NCBI GenBank assembly: GCA_934541105.1
Contig: CAKTDA010000002.1
Coordinates: 248,001 to 312,000 of the forward strand
DNA from: an uncultured Luteitalea sp.
Lineage (GTDB): Bacteria; Acidobacteriota; Vicinamibacteria; Vicinamibacterales; Vicinamibacteraceae
Direction: 5' to 3'
Length of the DNA stretch: 64,000 nt
Shown here in pieces: positions 8,330-16,761 of this stretch. Both the position numbers and the translations under genes were made by a program. Positions within the stretch are counted from its first letter, which is position 1. Each line of letters opens with the position of its first letter. The notes under the pieces are model-generated. The model was not told the origin of the DNA and did no database searches. It saw nothing but the letters and a program-made list of their open reading frames with translations.

Positions 8330-9643
8330 GTGACGAAGCGAAGCCTCCCTCTCGCCCTGTCAGCCGTCGTGGTGCTCGCAGGTTGTGGAGCCCCGCGCAC
8401 GCACGACGCCGCCGCAACCGCGACAGCCACGGCCGCGCTTGCAAGCGTCCAGGTGCACGAAGAGGCCACCCGGCTGATCGAGGCGCGGGTGCCGCGCAAC
8501 GCGACCCTGGCCAGCCTCCTGCGCGCCCACGAGGTCAGCGACGACATCGTCAACCACTTCGTCGAAACGGCGCGCAAGCAGTTCGACCTGCGCCGGCTCC
8601 GGGCCGATCGCCCCTACACGCTGCAGGTCGGGCTCGACGGCGCGATCCGGCAGTTCACCTACCAGATCGATGCGGACAAGTTCCTGAAGGTGGTGGGGGC
8701 GACCGAGCCGCAGTCCGACGCGCTGCCGTCGTTCGACGCGCAGGTCATCCCTTACGAGAAGCACAAGGCGCTGATGTCGATTCGCGGCGAGATCACCCGC
8801 GAGACGCCGTCGCTCATCGCCTCGGTGAACGCCGCGGGCGAGAACACGACGCTCGCGCTCGCGTTCGCGCACGTGTTCGAGGGCGAGGTCGACTTCGGCA
8901 ACGAGCTCCAGCCGGGCGACTCGTTCGAGATCCTGTTCGAGAAGATCGTCCGCGAGGGCGAGTTCGGCGGCTACGGAGAGATCGTCGCCGCGCGCTTCAC
9001 GACGGGCGGCCGCAGCTTCGAGGCGTTCCGCTACCAAGTGCCCGGCCAGAAGGCCGACTACTACGACCGCGAGGGCCGGTCGATGCGGCGGTTCTTCCTG
9101 AAGTCGCCGCTGAAGTTCGAGCCGCGTGTCACGTCTGGCTTCTCGTTCCGGCGCGTGCACCCGGTGCTGAAGACCGCGCGCGCGCACCGCGGCGTGGATT
9201 ACGGCGCACCGACGGGCGCGCCGGTCCTCTCGGTGGCGAGCGGCACGGTGGTCCGTGCTGGGTGGACGGGCGGCGGCGGCAATGCCGTCTACGTCCGCCA
9301 CGACAACGGCTACGAGACGCGGTACCTGCACTTCTCGCGCATCGCGCCCGGCATCCGCGCCGGCGTGCGGGTGTCGCAGGGCGAGCACATCGGCAACGTG
9401 GGGTCCACGGGGCTGTCCACCGGCCCGCACCTGCACTACGAGTTGCTCAAGGGCGGCAAGCACGTGAACCCGCTCGAGGAGCACCGGAAACTGCCCCCGG
9501 GGCAGCCGATTCCGGCCGCCAGCCTCGCGGCATTCGTCGGGCACCGCGACCGTCAGGCCTGGCGCTTTGCCGGGTCGCCGGATCGCCCGCTCGGCCAGCT
9601 CGCGCGCGCCGTGACGGGCGAGCCCCACCTCACCGGCAATTAG
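8330..9643 (+). CDS. M23 family metallopeptidase, lipoprotein (murein endopeptidase-like)
   Basis: About 437 residues. The N-terminus (MTKRSLPLALSAVVVLAGCG) is a lipoprotein signal with lipobox LAGC, so the protein is lipid-anchored facing the periplasm. Residues ~50-230 resemble the OapA/MepM-type N-terminal region (DIVNHFVETARKQFDLRRLRADRPYTL). The C-terminal M23/LytM domain has the zinc ligands in FRRVHPVLKTARAHRGVDYG and the HLHYE motif (GLSTGPHLHYELL). It probably cuts peptidoglycan cross-links, or activates amidases if catalytically inert; the ligands look intact. GTG at 8330 is chosen because it begins the lipoprotein signal; there is no Shine-Dalgarno, and a strong promoter lies immediately upstream. 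Monocistronic or read with the M28 gene 106 bases downstream. Confidence 0.9.
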   Translation: MTKRSLPLALSAVVVLAGCGAPRTHDAAATATATAALASVQVHEEATRLIEARVPRNATLASLLRAHEVSDDIVNHFVETARKQFDLRRLRADRPYTLQVGLDGAIRQFTYQIDADKFLKVVGATEPQSDALPSFDAQVIPYEKHKALMSIRGEITRETPSLIASVNAAGENTTLALAFAHVFEGEVDFGNELQPGDSFEILFEKIVREGEFGGYGEIVAARFTTGGRSFEAFRYQVPGQKADYYDREGRSMRRFFLKSPLKFEPRVTSGFSFRRVHPVLKTARAHRGVDYGAPTGAPVLSVASGTVVRAGWTGGGGNAVYVRHDNGYETRYLHFSRIAPGIRAGVRVSQGEHIGNVGSTGLSTGPHLHYELLKGGKHVNPLEEHRKLPPGQPIPAASLAAFVGHRDRQAWRFAGSPDRPLGQLARAVTGEPHLTGN

Positions 9644-9749
9644 CAGGACAGCTCGGCCGATCCGCGGTACCATCGGGCATTCGCCCGTGGTGTGCCGAGG
9701 TGCGCCTCGCACATCCACGCGCTCCCCACTTCGAAGGAGACAGGACCTG

Positions 9750-11381
9750 ATGACTCGCTGGGACTTCCCTGCCCGGACCCGCCGTGCCGTGCTGGCGACG
9801 GTTGCCGTGGCGACCCTCGTCGTGCCGGTCGCGGCACAGCGGACCGACGATCTCGATCTCGACGCGCTGTACCGCATCAAGCACGAGGCGACGACGAACT
9901 CGAAGGTGATGGAGACGCTGAGCTACCTGACCGACGTCTACGGTCCGCGGCTCACGAACTCGCCGCTGATGCACCAGGCCGCCGACTGGGCACAGAAGCA
10001 GATGACCGCCTGGGGCCTTTCGAACGTGCGCACCGAAGCGTGGGGCCCGTTCGGCCGCGGATGGGTGAACGAGCACACGTCGATCATGATGGATGCGCCG
10101 CAGCCGTTCGTGATCCTCGGCTTCCCGAAGGCGTGGACGCCGGGGACCAACGGCGACGTCAGCGGCAAGGCCGTGCTCGTGTCGATCGACGACGAGGCGG
10201 ACTTCGCGAAGTACAAGGGCACGCTGAAGGGCACGTTCGTGCTGCAGTCGGCCCCCCGCGACATCGTGCCGTACTTCGAGTCGCCGCAGCGTCGCCACAC
10301 CGACGCCTCGCTCGAGACCCTGTCGCACGAGCAGGTCGTCGCCAGCCGCGGCGGGCGCCCGGGGTTCCCCGGCAACTTTGCCGAGATCACGGCGTTCCGC
10401 AAGAAGCGGATGGCGTTCTACAAGGACGAGGGCGTGCTGGCGGTCGTCGAGTCGTCGCCTCCGACGCGTGGCGACAACGGCGCGCTGTTCGTCTCGGCCG
10501 CGGGCCCTGGCGAGGGTGACCGCACCGTGGAAGGCCAGGCGCCGCTGCCGCAGGTGGTGCTGGCGGCCGAACACTATGGACGCATCGTGCGGGTGCTCGG
10601 CAAGAAGCTGCCGGTGACGCTCACGATGAACGTGCGCAACCGCTTCGTGGACACCTCGAACGACGTGTACAACGTCATCGCGGAGATCCCGGGCACCGAC
10701 AAGGCCGACGAGGTCGTGATGATCGGCGCGCACTTCGACTCGTGGCACACGGGCACCGGCGCGACCGACAACGGCGCGAGTTCGGCGGTGATGATGGAGG
10801 CGATGCGCCTCATCAAGGCCACCGGGCTGAAGCCGCGCCGCACGATCAGGCTCGCGCTGTGGACCGGCGAGGAGCAGGGCCTGCTCGGCTCGCGTGCGTA
10901 CGTGAAGCAGCACTTCGCCGACCCGACCGACATGAAGGTGAAGCCCGAACACGGCAAGCTGTCGGTCTACCTGAACATGGACAACGGCGGCGGCGCGTTC
11001 CGCGGCGTGTACCTGCAGGGCAACGAGGCCGCGGCGCCGGTCTTCGAGTCGTGGATGAAGCCGTTTGCCAACATCGGGATGCAGACGCTGACGATCCGCC
11101 CGACGAGCGGCACCGACCACCTCGCGTTCGACGCCGTGGGGCTGCCGGGCTTCCAGTTCATCCAGGATCCCCTTGAGTACTCGACCCGTACGCACCACAC
11201 GAACCTCGACGTCTACGAGCGCGCCATTGCGCAGGACCTGATCCAGAACGCCATCGTCATCGCGTCGTTCGCGTACGAGGCGGCCACACGCGATGCGCTG
11301 TTCCCGCGCAAGCCGCTGCCCGAGCCGCGCCCCGCGACGCCCGCACCAGGTGCCCCGCGTCCGACCGCGACCAATCCGTAA
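9750..11381 (+). CDS. Secreted M28 family zinc aminopeptidase with PA domain
   Basis: About 543 residues with a signal peptide (residues ~1-30, ending VVPVAAQ). It is a co-catalytic zinc aminopeptidase/carboxypeptidase of the M28 family. The metal-ligand motifs are GAHFDSWHTGTGATDNGASSA, WTGEEQGLLGS (catalytic Glu plus Glu ligand), MDNGGG, and TDHLAFD near the C-terminus. A protease-associated (PA) domain lies before the peptidase core at ~120-280. The ATG at 9750 has an AAGGAGA ribosome site 9 bases upstream, and a TACCAT -10-like hexamer at 9668-9673 would give a normal leader. The tail is Pro/Ala-rich. Role: extracellular or periplasmic peptide degradation for nutrition. A strong terminator follows. 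Confidence 0.92.
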   Translation: MTRWDFPARTRRAVLATVAVATLVVPVAAQRTDDLDLDALYRIKHEATTNSKVMETLSYLTDVYGPRLTNSPLMHQAADWAQKQMTAWGLSNVRTEAWGPFGRGWVNEHTSIMMDAPQPFVILGFPKAWTPGTNGDVSGKAVLVSIDDEADFAKYKGTLKGTFVLQSAPRDIVPYFESPQRRHTDASLETLSHEQVVASRGGRPGFPGNFAEITAFRKKRMAFYKDEGVLAVVESSPPTRGDNGALFVSAAGPGEGDRTVEGQAPLPQVVLAAEHYGRIVRVLGKKLPVTLTMNVRNRFVDTSNDVYNVIAEIPGTDKADEVVMIGAHFDSWHTGTGATDNGASSAVMMEAMRLIKATGLKPRRTIRLALWTGEEQGLLGSRAYVKQHFADPTDMKVKPEHGKLSVYLNMDNGGGAFRGVYLQGNEAAAPVFESWMKPFANIGMQTLTIRPTSGTDHLAFDAVGLPGFQFIQDPLEYSTRTHHTNLDVYERAIAQDLIQNAIVIASFAYEAATRDALFPRKPLPEPRPATPAPGAPRPTATNP

Positions 11382-11384
11382 GGC

Positions 11385-11403
11385 AGACGGCCTCCGGCCG
11401 TCT
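11385..11403 (+). other. Small GC-rich hairpin after the M28 gene
   Basis: AGACGGCC, a 3-base loop TCC, then GGCCGTCT: a perfect 8-bp stem starting 4 bases after the stop codon. It lies just before a stronger terminator and probably helps 3'-end formation or RNA stability. Confidence 0.5.
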
Positions 11404-11419
11404 TCAGTCGATCTTCGGA

Positions 11420-11445
11420 GGGGGCGCGCGCAACGCGCCCCCTTT
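11420..11445 (+). terminator. Rho-independent terminator of the M28 peptidase gene
   Basis: A perfect 9-bp GC stem (GGGGGCGCG / CGCGCCCCC) with loop CGCAA, followed by TTT. It is the most convincing intrinsic terminator in the window, although the T-run is short. Confidence 0.75.
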
Positions 11446-11476
11446 GCACGTCTCCTCGCCGTGCCATGCTTCGAGG

Positions 11477-12571
11477 ATGCTGAGCGAACGCCTGCACGCC
11501 CATCGCCTCGCGGGCAACGGCCTGGCCGCGGCCGTCGATGTCGTGCGCTGGTTCGGCGCCGTCCAGGCTCAGGACTTCCCCGGCGCGCTGTGGGCCCTCG
11601 CCCAGCGCACCTCGCCGCCCGTCGATCACGCCTCGATCGTCGCCGCCTTCGACGCCGGCGAGATCATCAGGACCCATGTACTGCGGCCCACGTGGCATCT
11701 CGTCGCCCCCGAGGACCTGCGCTCGATGCTGGCGCTCACGGCTCCTCGCCTGCAATCGAGCAACGCCGCGAGGTACAGGGCACTCGGCCTCGACGCGACG
11801 ACACGTACACGGGCAACCCGGACGTTCGCGCGGGCGCTCGACGACGGACGCCACGCCACGCGCCATGAGCTCGCTGCGGCGCTGGGGCGGGCCCGTATCG
11901 ACACCACCGGACAACGGCTCGTCCACCTGCTGTACCACGCCGAGCTCGAAGGCCTCATCTGCAGTGGACCGCGCGTGGGCGCGCACCTCACGTACGCGCT
12001 GCTCGACGATCGCGTCGCCAGGACTCCTGCGCTGTCACGCGACGAGGCGCTCGGCCGGCTGATCCAGCGCTATTTCACGAGCCACGGCCCGGCGACGGTG
12101 CAGGATGCCGCGTGGTGGTCGGGCCTTCCCATGCGCGACGTGCGCGACGGCATCGCACTGGCAGGCGACGCACTCGCGCGCCGGGTGATCGACGACCGCG
12201 AGTACTGGACCGCAGCGGAGGGCACGGCACCGGCCGCCCGACGCGCGGCGCGCAACGCCGCGCCGGTGCTCCACCTGCTCCCGAGTTTCGACGAGTACAC
12301 GGTCGCGTACCGCGACCGATCCGCACTCCTCGACGCCTCGACGGAGCCCTCCGCGTCTGCGCAGTCGGCACTGCTGTCGCAGCCGCTGCTCATCGACGGA
12401 CGCCACGCCGGCTCGTGGCGCAGGACCATCCCTCCGCGCGCGTCGGCACCCGTCCGTGTGGAAGTGCGCACGCTGCGCCGATTGACGACGTCGGAGCGCC
12501 GAGCGCTCGATGCGGCGGTGGAGCGCTACGGGGCGTTCCTGGGACGCGACGGGATGCTGTCCGTGGCTTGA
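11477..12571 (+). CDS. Winged-helix DNA-binding protein, HTH_42 / AlkZ (YcaQ)-like
   Basis: About 364 residues. The start (MLSERLHAHRLAGNGLAAAVDVVRWFGAVQAQDF) and the following LRPTWHLVAPEDLRSMLALTAPR and FTSHGPATVQDAAWWSGL segments match the winged-helix family (PF06224) that includes the AlkZ/YcaQ DNA glycosylases. Those enzymes open interstrand cross-links or remove bulky alkyl bases. The glycosylase subfamily carries a Gln-x-Gln catalytic motif; here QAQ is present near residue 34 (AVQAQDF), so repair activity is possible. A DNA-repair role, rather than transcription regulation, is therefore inferred. The ATG at 11477 has no spaced Shine-Dalgarno; TG-C-CATGCT sits 6 bases upstream. Convergent with the next gene, 3 bases apart. 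Confidence 0.8.
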   Translation: MLSERLHAHRLAGNGLAAAVDVVRWFGAVQAQDFPGALWALAQRTSPPVDHASIVAAFDAGEIIRTHVLRPTWHLVAPEDLRSMLALTAPRLQSSNAARYRALGLDATTRTRATRTFARALDDGRHATRHELAAALGRARIDTTGQRLVHLLYHAELEGLICSGPRVGAHLTYALLDDRVARTPALSRDEALGRLIQRYFTSHGPATVQDAAWWSGLPMRDVRDGIALAGDALARRVIDDREYWTAAEGTAPAARRAARNAAPVLHLLPSFDEYTVAYRDRSALLDASTEPSASAQSALLSQPLLIDGRHAGSWRRTIPPRASAPVRVEVRTLRRLTTSERRALDAAVERYGAFLGRDGMLSVA

Positions 12572-12574
12572 GCG

Positions 12575-12916
12575 TCAGCGGCCGTAGGGCAGGACGATGA
12601 GGGCATACTCCCGGCCCTGCCACAGGAAGGTCTCCGCCGGGGCATTGATGGCACGGTGGTGGATGTCCGGACCGCAGCTGCGCTCGCACTCGCCGGCTCG
12701 GACTCCCTCTTCGGGCACGAACTCCTGACAGCCATCGGGGGCGTAGCCGACCTCGACCAGTTCGACATACAGGGCCATCGGACCAAGCTGCAGCGTGCCT
12801 GACAGCCGCGCTTCCGGGCCGCCGGGCGTGCCATGTTCACCGGTTGGACGCGGCTGAACCGCCCAGCGCAGTACCGGAAGCGGTGCGTGACCAAGATCGT
12901 GCAGCGCTCGCTCCAT
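12575..12916 (-). CDS. Small hypothetical protein downstream of the nuclease-helicase
   Basis: 113 residues, not recognised. It has no signal peptide or membrane segment, three Cys in its C-terminal half (DGCQEF, GECERSCG), and ends ALIVLPYGR. A strong ribosome site (GGAGGGAGG) lies about 9 bases before the ATG, and the gene starts 49 bases after the stop of the DUF2075 helicase gene on the same strand. It is therefore very likely a real second gene of that operon. It could be an accessory or regulatory partner of the helicase; this is inference from position only. Confidence 0.65.
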   Translation of the reverse strand: MERALHDLGHAPLPVLRWAVQPRPTGEHGTPGGPEARLSGTLQLGPMALYVELVEVGYAPDGCQEFVPEEGVRAGECERSCGPDIHHRAINAPAETFLWQGREYALIVLPYGR

Positions 12917-12965
12917 GACCTTCAGCCTCCCTCCAAGCGAAGACGATTCAGGCCATCCTTGCGTG

Positions 12966-14891
12966 TCATGACAACCTCAGGAACCCGAGTGCTTCGAAGT
13001 ACCGCCACGTCTCGTCGAGGCATTCGAGTGGAGGCACGAAGATGACGCAGGCATCGCGGCCTCGCGTCAGCAGCACCCGGTAGGCGTTCAACCGCAGCTG
13101 CATCGCATCCTTCACCATGCCGGCGCGCTGGTATCGCGAGGCCTTCGCGTTCGACCAGCGCCCGCCATCCAGTACGAGGTCCGTGCCCCACGCGAGCAGC
13201 GTGGCGTCGAGCTCCAGTCCCTGCGTTGCGAACTCGGTCGCGCAGTCTGCCATCAGCCGGCAGCTGCGGCTGTCGTACGCATCCTCGTCGTCGCCATACC
13301 ACGGACCAACGCGCACCCGCTTTGTCGACTGGAAGTCGTTCATCACGCCGAACCTCACGAGGTCGCGGTCTCGTGACGATGCCACGATGCCGAACCTCGC
13401 GTCCCGGTTGTCGGCGTAGCGTTCCTGCAGGTATCCCTTCGCATCGTCGAGGGAGCGTGTCAACCGGAAGTTGAAACCCAGTTGCTCCAGCGCCTCGACC
13501 TGCGACCGGAGCGCCTCTGGCGGCTTCGCGTCAAGGAGGTGGCGCACGAGTTCATGAAGGCCCGTCGCCTGGTGCTGGCGAAGGTTCGTGTCGAGGTTCA
13601 GCGCAGGATGAACGCGGAGGGGCACGGGGCTGCCCTCGAATACCTCGGCAACAGCCAACGGTGCATGAACCGTCCACTCGTTCTGCCTGTCGGTGCCCTC
13701 GACGGCCTCCCTCCACTGGGCAAGGCCGCCCTCCTCACCGACGTGAATCTCCTGGCCGGTGCCAATCAGTCCGAGGACCACGCACCAGTCCGGAATGCGC
13801 CCTGCGAACTCGACAAAATGTTCGGGTTCCGAGCGCGCGGGTCCTGCGTACTCCGAATGCTTGGCCGCCACCATGTCGGCATCGAACGCACGCTGGGCCT
13901 CGTCGAACACCAGCACGTGTTCCGGTGGCACGAGCCCCGGCCTGCGTGAGTAGGTCTTGACGTAATCCTTCACGCCTCGCACGAACGCCTTGCCGCCACC
14001 CGCACTCCTGAACTCGTACTGGAGCACTTCGACGAGGGGCCCGTTCCCGGACAGGAAGACCGCGGGTGCTGAAGGCCTTCCGTGAGACCTCGCCACGGCC
14101 AGATCGTCGAGGAATCGGGCGTGCACCGTCTGGAGTCCGACGAGCGTCTTGCCGGCTCCGGGCACGCCCGTGAGCAACACGAGGTGGCGTGAGCGGGTCG
14201 CGGCAGCGTGGTGAATGATCTCGGAGATTGCGTCGACCGCCGGAGCGGTGCACGCGTGCGCGCGGTGAATGCGGCGAAGCTCCCGCGACTCGAACAGGTC
14301 GCGGGCAGCCTGGATCAGGGTCGGCAGCGGGCAGTACGCCGACTCGTCGAGGAACTGCGCGCGGGAGATCGCATCGCCCGCGCGGGTCCTGACGGCAATG
14401 TCGGTGACGACCTCGTCAACGGCGTCTGGCCCGACGACGTGGACGGGGCCGACTGCTGCGAGGCGTCCGCGCGCGCGGGTCGGCACGAGCACGGGCACGA
14501 CGTCGCGCTCCCAGCACTCGCGATGGTAGAGGCGCAGATCACGCGCATAGGCGGCCGCCTGATCGATGTCGGCCTGCGACGGCGCCGACTTCCCCTTCAA
14601 CTCGATGACGAGGACACCGGCGCCGACAAGGAGGATGACGTCGGGACGCCGCGACTCGAGCGGCAGCTCGTACTCGAGGATGGCCGAGTACCTGGCAGCC
14701 AGTTCGTCTCGCAACAGGACCTCGCCAACTTCCCGCTGCAACGGAGGAATCGAGTCGGCCCATGCGCGGACCTGCTCCGGCGATGCGTCGCGCACGAACG
14801 TCTCGAGGCGTTCCCTGATGATGGCGGGCGCCGTCTCGCGAAAGCCGGGGAAGTCGGATTCCCACCCATACCTGGCGCGCTGTTCCGTCAT
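12966..14891 (-). CDS. Nuclease-helicase: PD-(D/E)XK-like N-terminus fused to DUF2075 P-loop helicase
   Basis: About 641 residues. Residues ~65-110 hold a PD-(D/E)XK-type core (YELPL with E74, RPDVILL with D84, VIELKGK with E97 and K99). A DUF2075/SF1-like motor follows, with Walker A GVPGAGKT at 242-249 and Walker B VLVFDEAQRAFD near 326-337. GLIGTGQEIHVGEEGG lies further on, and a motif VI-like RVLLTRGRDACVIFV sits close to the C-terminus. DUF2075 proteins are predicted nucleic-acid helicases; a nuclease-helicase with this type of domain (Nhi) is reported in staphylococcal phage immunity, as I recall. Here it stands between housekeeping genes with a small downstream partner. The ATG at 14891 is chosen because the upstream 19 codons lack conservation signs and it begins the acidic/basic soluble domain. 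Defence or repair are both possible. Confidence 0.85.
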   Translation of the reverse strand: MTEQRARYGWESDFPGFRETAPAIIRERLETFVRDASPEQVRAWADSIPPLQREVGEVLLRDELAARYSAILEYELPLESRRPDVILLVGAGVLVIELKGKSAPSQADIDQAAAYARDLRLYHRECWERDVVPVLVPTRARGRLAAVGPVHVVGPDAVDEVVTDIAVRTRAGDAISRAQFLDESAYCPLPTLIQAARDLFESRELRRIHRAHACTAPAVDAISEIIHHAAATRSRHLVLLTGVPGAGKTLVGLQTVHARFLDDLAVARSHGRPSAPAVFLSGNGPLVEVLQYEFRSAGGGKAFVRGVKDYVKTYSRRPGLVPPEHVLVFDEAQRAFDADMVAAKHSEYAGPARSEPEHFVEFAGRIPDWCVVLGLIGTGQEIHVGEEGGLAQWREAVEGTDRQNEWTVHAPLAVAEVFEGSPVPLRVHPALNLDTNLRQHQATGLHELVRHLLDAKPPEALRSQVEALEQLGFNFRLTRSLDDAKGYLQERYADNRDARFGIVASSRDRDLVRFGVMNDFQSTKRVRVGPWYGDDEDAYDSRSCRLMADCATEFATQGLELDATLLAWGTDLVLDGGRWSNAKASRYQRAGMVKDAMQLRLNAYRVLLTRGRDACVIFVPPLECLDETWRYFEALGFLRLS

Positions 14892-15060
14892 TCGAGCGTG
14901 TGCCCTCGGAGAACGCCACAGGCTGCGAAGACCTGACCGACGTGGCACGATCGACGACCCACGTCAGGCGCACCGGCCCGCGGCGTCTTGATAGAGGCGC
15001 CAGGATAGCTCATGCGGTCTCGTTTGTGCGGGACGAGAGACGACGTGTCGGCACATCGCC

Positions 15061-15084
15061 CGAACTCGTCCCGGGACGAGTTCG
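15061..15084. promoter_or_regulatory. 24-bp perfect palindrome, likely operator
   Basis: Half-site CGAACTCGTCCC is followed immediately by its exact reverse complement GGGACGAGTTCG, with no spacer. It lies in the 295-base gap between the divergent nuclease-helicase gene (start 14891) and the aldo/keto reductase gene (start 15187). A 24-bp perfect dyad is far beyond chance for this gap and resembles the binding site of a dimeric repressor. A copy of GGGACGAG also occurs about 40 bases upstream. Otherwise I see nothing in this gap except the -10 element at 15175. Confidence 0.55.
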
Positions 15085-15174
15085 CACGCATGGCGTCGGA
15101 TTGATGCCGAGGCTGTCGCCAGGATCGAAGCCCATGAGCTGGACGTGGCGATTGCGCACGGGGTCGCGACCGGT

Positions 15175-15180
15175 TACGTT
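15175..15180 (+). promoter_or_regulatory. -10-like element (TACGTT) of the aldo/keto reductase gene
   Basis: TACGTT ends 6 bases before the ATG at 15187, where transcription would be expected to start. There is no Shine-Dalgarno, so a leaderless transcript is likely. No clear -35 is visible. Confidence 0.35.
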
Positions 15181-15186
15181 TCCCGG

Positions 15187-16182
15187 ATGCCACTTCCCCA
15201 GCGCACTCTCGGACCGTCGAAGATCCCCGTCTCTGCACTCGGCCTCGGCTGCATGGGCATGTCCGACTTCTACGGCCCGCGCAACGACGCGCAGTCGATT
15301 GCGACGATGCACCGGGCGGTGGACCTGGGCGTGACGCTGTTCGACACCGCCGACATGTACGGGCCGCACACGAACGAGCGGCTCGTCGGCACGGCGCTCC
15401 GCCCGCACCGCGACCGCGTGCTCATCGCCACGAAGTTCGGCATCGTCCGCAACCTGGAGGACCCGGCGAAGCGATCGTTCAACGGACGCCCCGAGTACGT
15501 GCGGGCGAGCTGCGACGCCAGCCTCCAGCGCCTCGGCGTGGACCACATCGACCTGTACTACCTGCACCGCGTCGATCCCGACACGTCGATCGAAGACACC
15601 GTGGGCGCGATGGCCGACCTCGTGACCGCCGGCAAGGTGCGGTTGCTCGGGCTGTCGGAGGCCGGCGCCGCGACGCTTCGCCGCGCGCATGCCGTGCACC
15701 CCATCGCGGCACTGCAGTCGGAGTACTCCCTGTGGAGCCGTGACATCGAAGGCGAGGTCGTCGATACCTGCCGCGCGCTCGGCGTGACGATCGTGCCCTA
15801 CAGCCCGCTCGGGCGCGGCTTCCTGACCGGTGCAATCCGCCGCGTCGAGGACCTCTCACCCGACGACTTCCGCCGGCGCGCCCCGCGCTTCCAGGGCGCG
15901 AACTTCGCCAGCAACCTCGCGCTCGTGGACGCCGTCGCGGCGATGGCGCAGGAGCGGGGCTGCACGCCCGCGCAACTCGCGCTCGCCTGGGTGCTCGCGC
16001 AGGGAGACGACATGGTGCCGATTCCAGGCACGCGCAGCATCGAACGGCTCGAGGAGAACGTGCACGCACTCGACGTGACGCTCGACGACGCCGACCTGTC
16101 GCGGCTCGAGGCCATCGTGCCGCCCGGGGTCGTCGCGGGGCAGCGCTACGCCGAGGACGGGATGAAGGCGATCGGGCGGTAG
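15187..16182 (+). CDS. Aldo/keto reductase
   Basis: About 331 residues; NADPH-dependent reductase of aldehydes or ketones, cytoplasmic. Family motifs: LGLGCMGMSDFYG, the catalytic region FDTADMYGPHTNERL (Asp and Tyr), IATKFG (Lys), YYLHRVDPDTSIEDTVGAM (His), and the cofactor loop IPGTRSIERLEENV. The pattern is closest to the AKR13/YakC-like subgroup (GMGMS..YG). No signal peptide. The ATG at 15187 follows a TACGTT hexamer and a 24-bp palindrome, so expression may respond to a repressor. The natural substrate is unknown. It is followed after 57 bases by the YfiT-like gene on the same strand, but that gene has its own -10. Confidence 0.92.
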   Translation: MPLPQRTLGPSKIPVSALGLGCMGMSDFYGPRNDAQSIATMHRAVDLGVTLFDTADMYGPHTNERLVGTALRPHRDRVLIATKFGIVRNLEDPAKRSFNGRPEYVRASCDASLQRLGVDHIDLYYLHRVDPDTSIEDTVGAMADLVTAGKVRLLGLSEAGAATLRRAHAVHPIAALQSEYSLWSRDIEGEVVDTCRALGVTIVPYSPLGRGFLTGAIRRVEDLSPDDFRRRAPRFQGANFASNLALVDAVAAMAQERGCTPAQLALAWVLAQGDDMVPIPGTRSIERLEENVHALDVTLDDADLSRLEAIVPPGVVAGQRYAEDGMKAIGR

Positions 16183-16226
16183 GCCCAGTCCCGCCGTGCG
16201 CAGCGGCTCGGGAGCGGTGGACGCGA

Positions 16227-16232
16227 TAGACT
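16227..16232 (+). promoter_or_regulatory. -10-like element (TAGACT) of the YfiT-like gene
   Basis: TAGACT ends 7 bases before the ATG at 16240. There is no ribosome site, so a leaderless transcript is expected. The identical hexamer stands 6 bases before the rhomboid gene start at 56978. Confidence 0.4.
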
Positions 16233-16239
16233 TCGCGTC

Positions 16240-16761
16240 ATGTCCGAATCCCTTCGTTATCCGACAGGCCGCTTCACGTACGAGGAGGCGGATGCTGGCG
16301 TCCGGGCACGCGCCATCGAGGCCATCGCGGCACTGCCGGCGGAGCTGCGAACCATTGCCGTCACGCTCGACGACGCCCAGCTCGCGACGCCCTACCGCGA
16401 AGGCGGGTGGACGGCGCGGCAGGTGATCCACCACGTCGCCGACAGCCACATCAACGCCTACGTCCGGTCGCGCTGGATGCTCACCGAGGAGCGCCCGACG
16501 CTCAAGGCCTACGACGAGAAGGCATGGGCCGAGCTGCCCGACGCGGCGCTCGCGCCAATCGACATCTCGCTGTCGCTGATCGAGACGCTCCACGCGCGAT
16601 GGCACGCGCTGCTGACCACGCTGTCGGAACCGTCGTTCGCGCGCGAGATCGTCCATCCGGAACGCGGCCCGATGTCGCTCGATCGCCTCGTGCAGATGTA
16701 TGCGTGGCACGGCCGGCACCACGTGGGCCACCTGGGGATCGTCGCAGGGACACGGGCATGA
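16240..16761 (+). CDS. YfiT-family (DinB-like) metal-dependent transferase/hydrolase
   Basis: 173 residues. The four-helix DinB-like fold of the YfiT/BstA type is recognised by LRYPTGRF at the start, WTARQVIHHVADSHINAYVR (first His ligand region) and the C-terminal MYAWHGRHHVGH (two further His ligands). In Bacillus this family transfers bacillithiol; in organisms lacking bacillithiol the thiol partner is unknown, so the role is inferred to be thiol-dependent detoxification. The stop overlaps the ATG of the gamma-glutamyltransferase gene by 4 bases (ATGA). This is notable because that family cleaves gamma-glutamyl thiols, so a shared thiol-metabolism role is possible. Confidence 0.85.
   Translation: MSESLRYPTGRFTYEEADAGVRARAIEAIAALPAELRTIAVTLDDAQLATPYREGGWTARQVIHHVADSHINAYVRSRWMLTEERPTLKAYDEKAWAELPDAALAPIDISLSLIETLHARWHALLTTLSEPSFAREIVHPERGPMSLDRLVQMYAWHGRHHVGHLGIVAGTRA

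Noticed and set aside
8360..9880. A 506-codon minus-strand frame opposite the M23 peptidase
   Set aside because: Antisense to a clear lipoprotein peptidase; Arg/Glu/Val-rich shadow with no ribosome site or motif.
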